This document shows, piece by piece, positions 50,204 through 50,218 of a stretch of DNA of 50,218 nucleotides (position 1 is the stretch's first letter; each line of letters begins with the position of its first letter). The stretch is from NCBI GenBank assembly GCA_018677555.1, contig JAHHOT010000131.1:1-50218 (forward strand), read 5' to 3'. The translations under genes and the position numbers were made by a program. This DNA comes from Gammaproteobacteria bacterium. Its GTDB lineage: Bacteria; Pseudomonadota; Gammaproteobacteria; Steroidobacterales; Woeseiaceae. The notes below the pieces were generated by a model that was not told the DNA's origin, searched no databases, and saw nothing but the letters and a program-made list of their open reading frames with translations.

Positions 50204-50218
50204 TTTGTTGCCGTGGAG

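Overview
The window is about 50 kb of chromosome, with no rRNA, tRNA, integrase, phage or CRISPR array recognised. It comes from a Gram-negative bacterium, most likely a marine or sediment gammaproteobacterium (Woeseia-like by gene style; this is a guess, not a placement). The basis is a TonB-dependent receptor, many lipoproteins with a lipobox, an outer-membrane beta-barrel, sec and Tat signal peptides, CadC-like winged-helix/TPR regulators, and moderately high GC with frequent GTG/TTG starts.

Layout. 1-4.8 kb: cut-off Kelch-like protein and a secreted partner (+), convergent with a large FG-GAP/VCBS surface protein (-). 4.9-8.4 kb: an amidohydrolase that has lost its metal-binding core, then a tandem DUF1538 membrane protein fused to an archaeal-type CMP-kinase-like domain. 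8.4-18.8 kb (-): CMD/AhpD-like protein, YbbA/YbbP-type ABC transporter, two TolB-like/TPR proteins (one with a winged-helix domain), and two secreted proteins. 19-28.4 kb: Tat-secreted F420-reductase-like protein, uracil-DNA-glycosylase-like enzyme, Na/Pi symporter, small secreted proteins, amino-acid permease, one CXXCH cytochrome-like lipoprotein, DMT exporter. 28.6-39 kb: fibronectin-III lipoprotein, TonB-dependent receptor, and a group of 2OG-Fe(II) Asp/Asn-hydroxylase-like enzyme, beta-propeller and two TPR-sulfotransferases. 39-45 kb: divergent MetF-like protein, AAA-FHA protein, membrane protein plus ChaC-like cyclotransferase, caspase-like protein, secreted protein. 45-50 kb: gene remnants, beta-barrel, then MscS, VIT/CCC1 and CorA transporters between two direct copies of a small gene.

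The most striking content is three families of short dispersed palindromes. Family A has the arm GGGGTCGAACCGATT, family B GGGGACATTCCTGATTTA and family C GGTGCCGGATTTATTTT. About 20 full or half copies lie almost only between genes. Many touch or supply the stop codon of the neighbouring gene. Several show tandem duplication of one arm plus a few flanking bases, and two sit beside gene fragments. They look like REP/RAYT-type or MITE-type elements moved in trans, since no transposase is present here. Their effect on gene ends is the main undescribed-looking feature. The best candidate protein novelties are the DUF1538-kinase fusion and the receptor/hydroxylase/propeller/sulfotransferase group.
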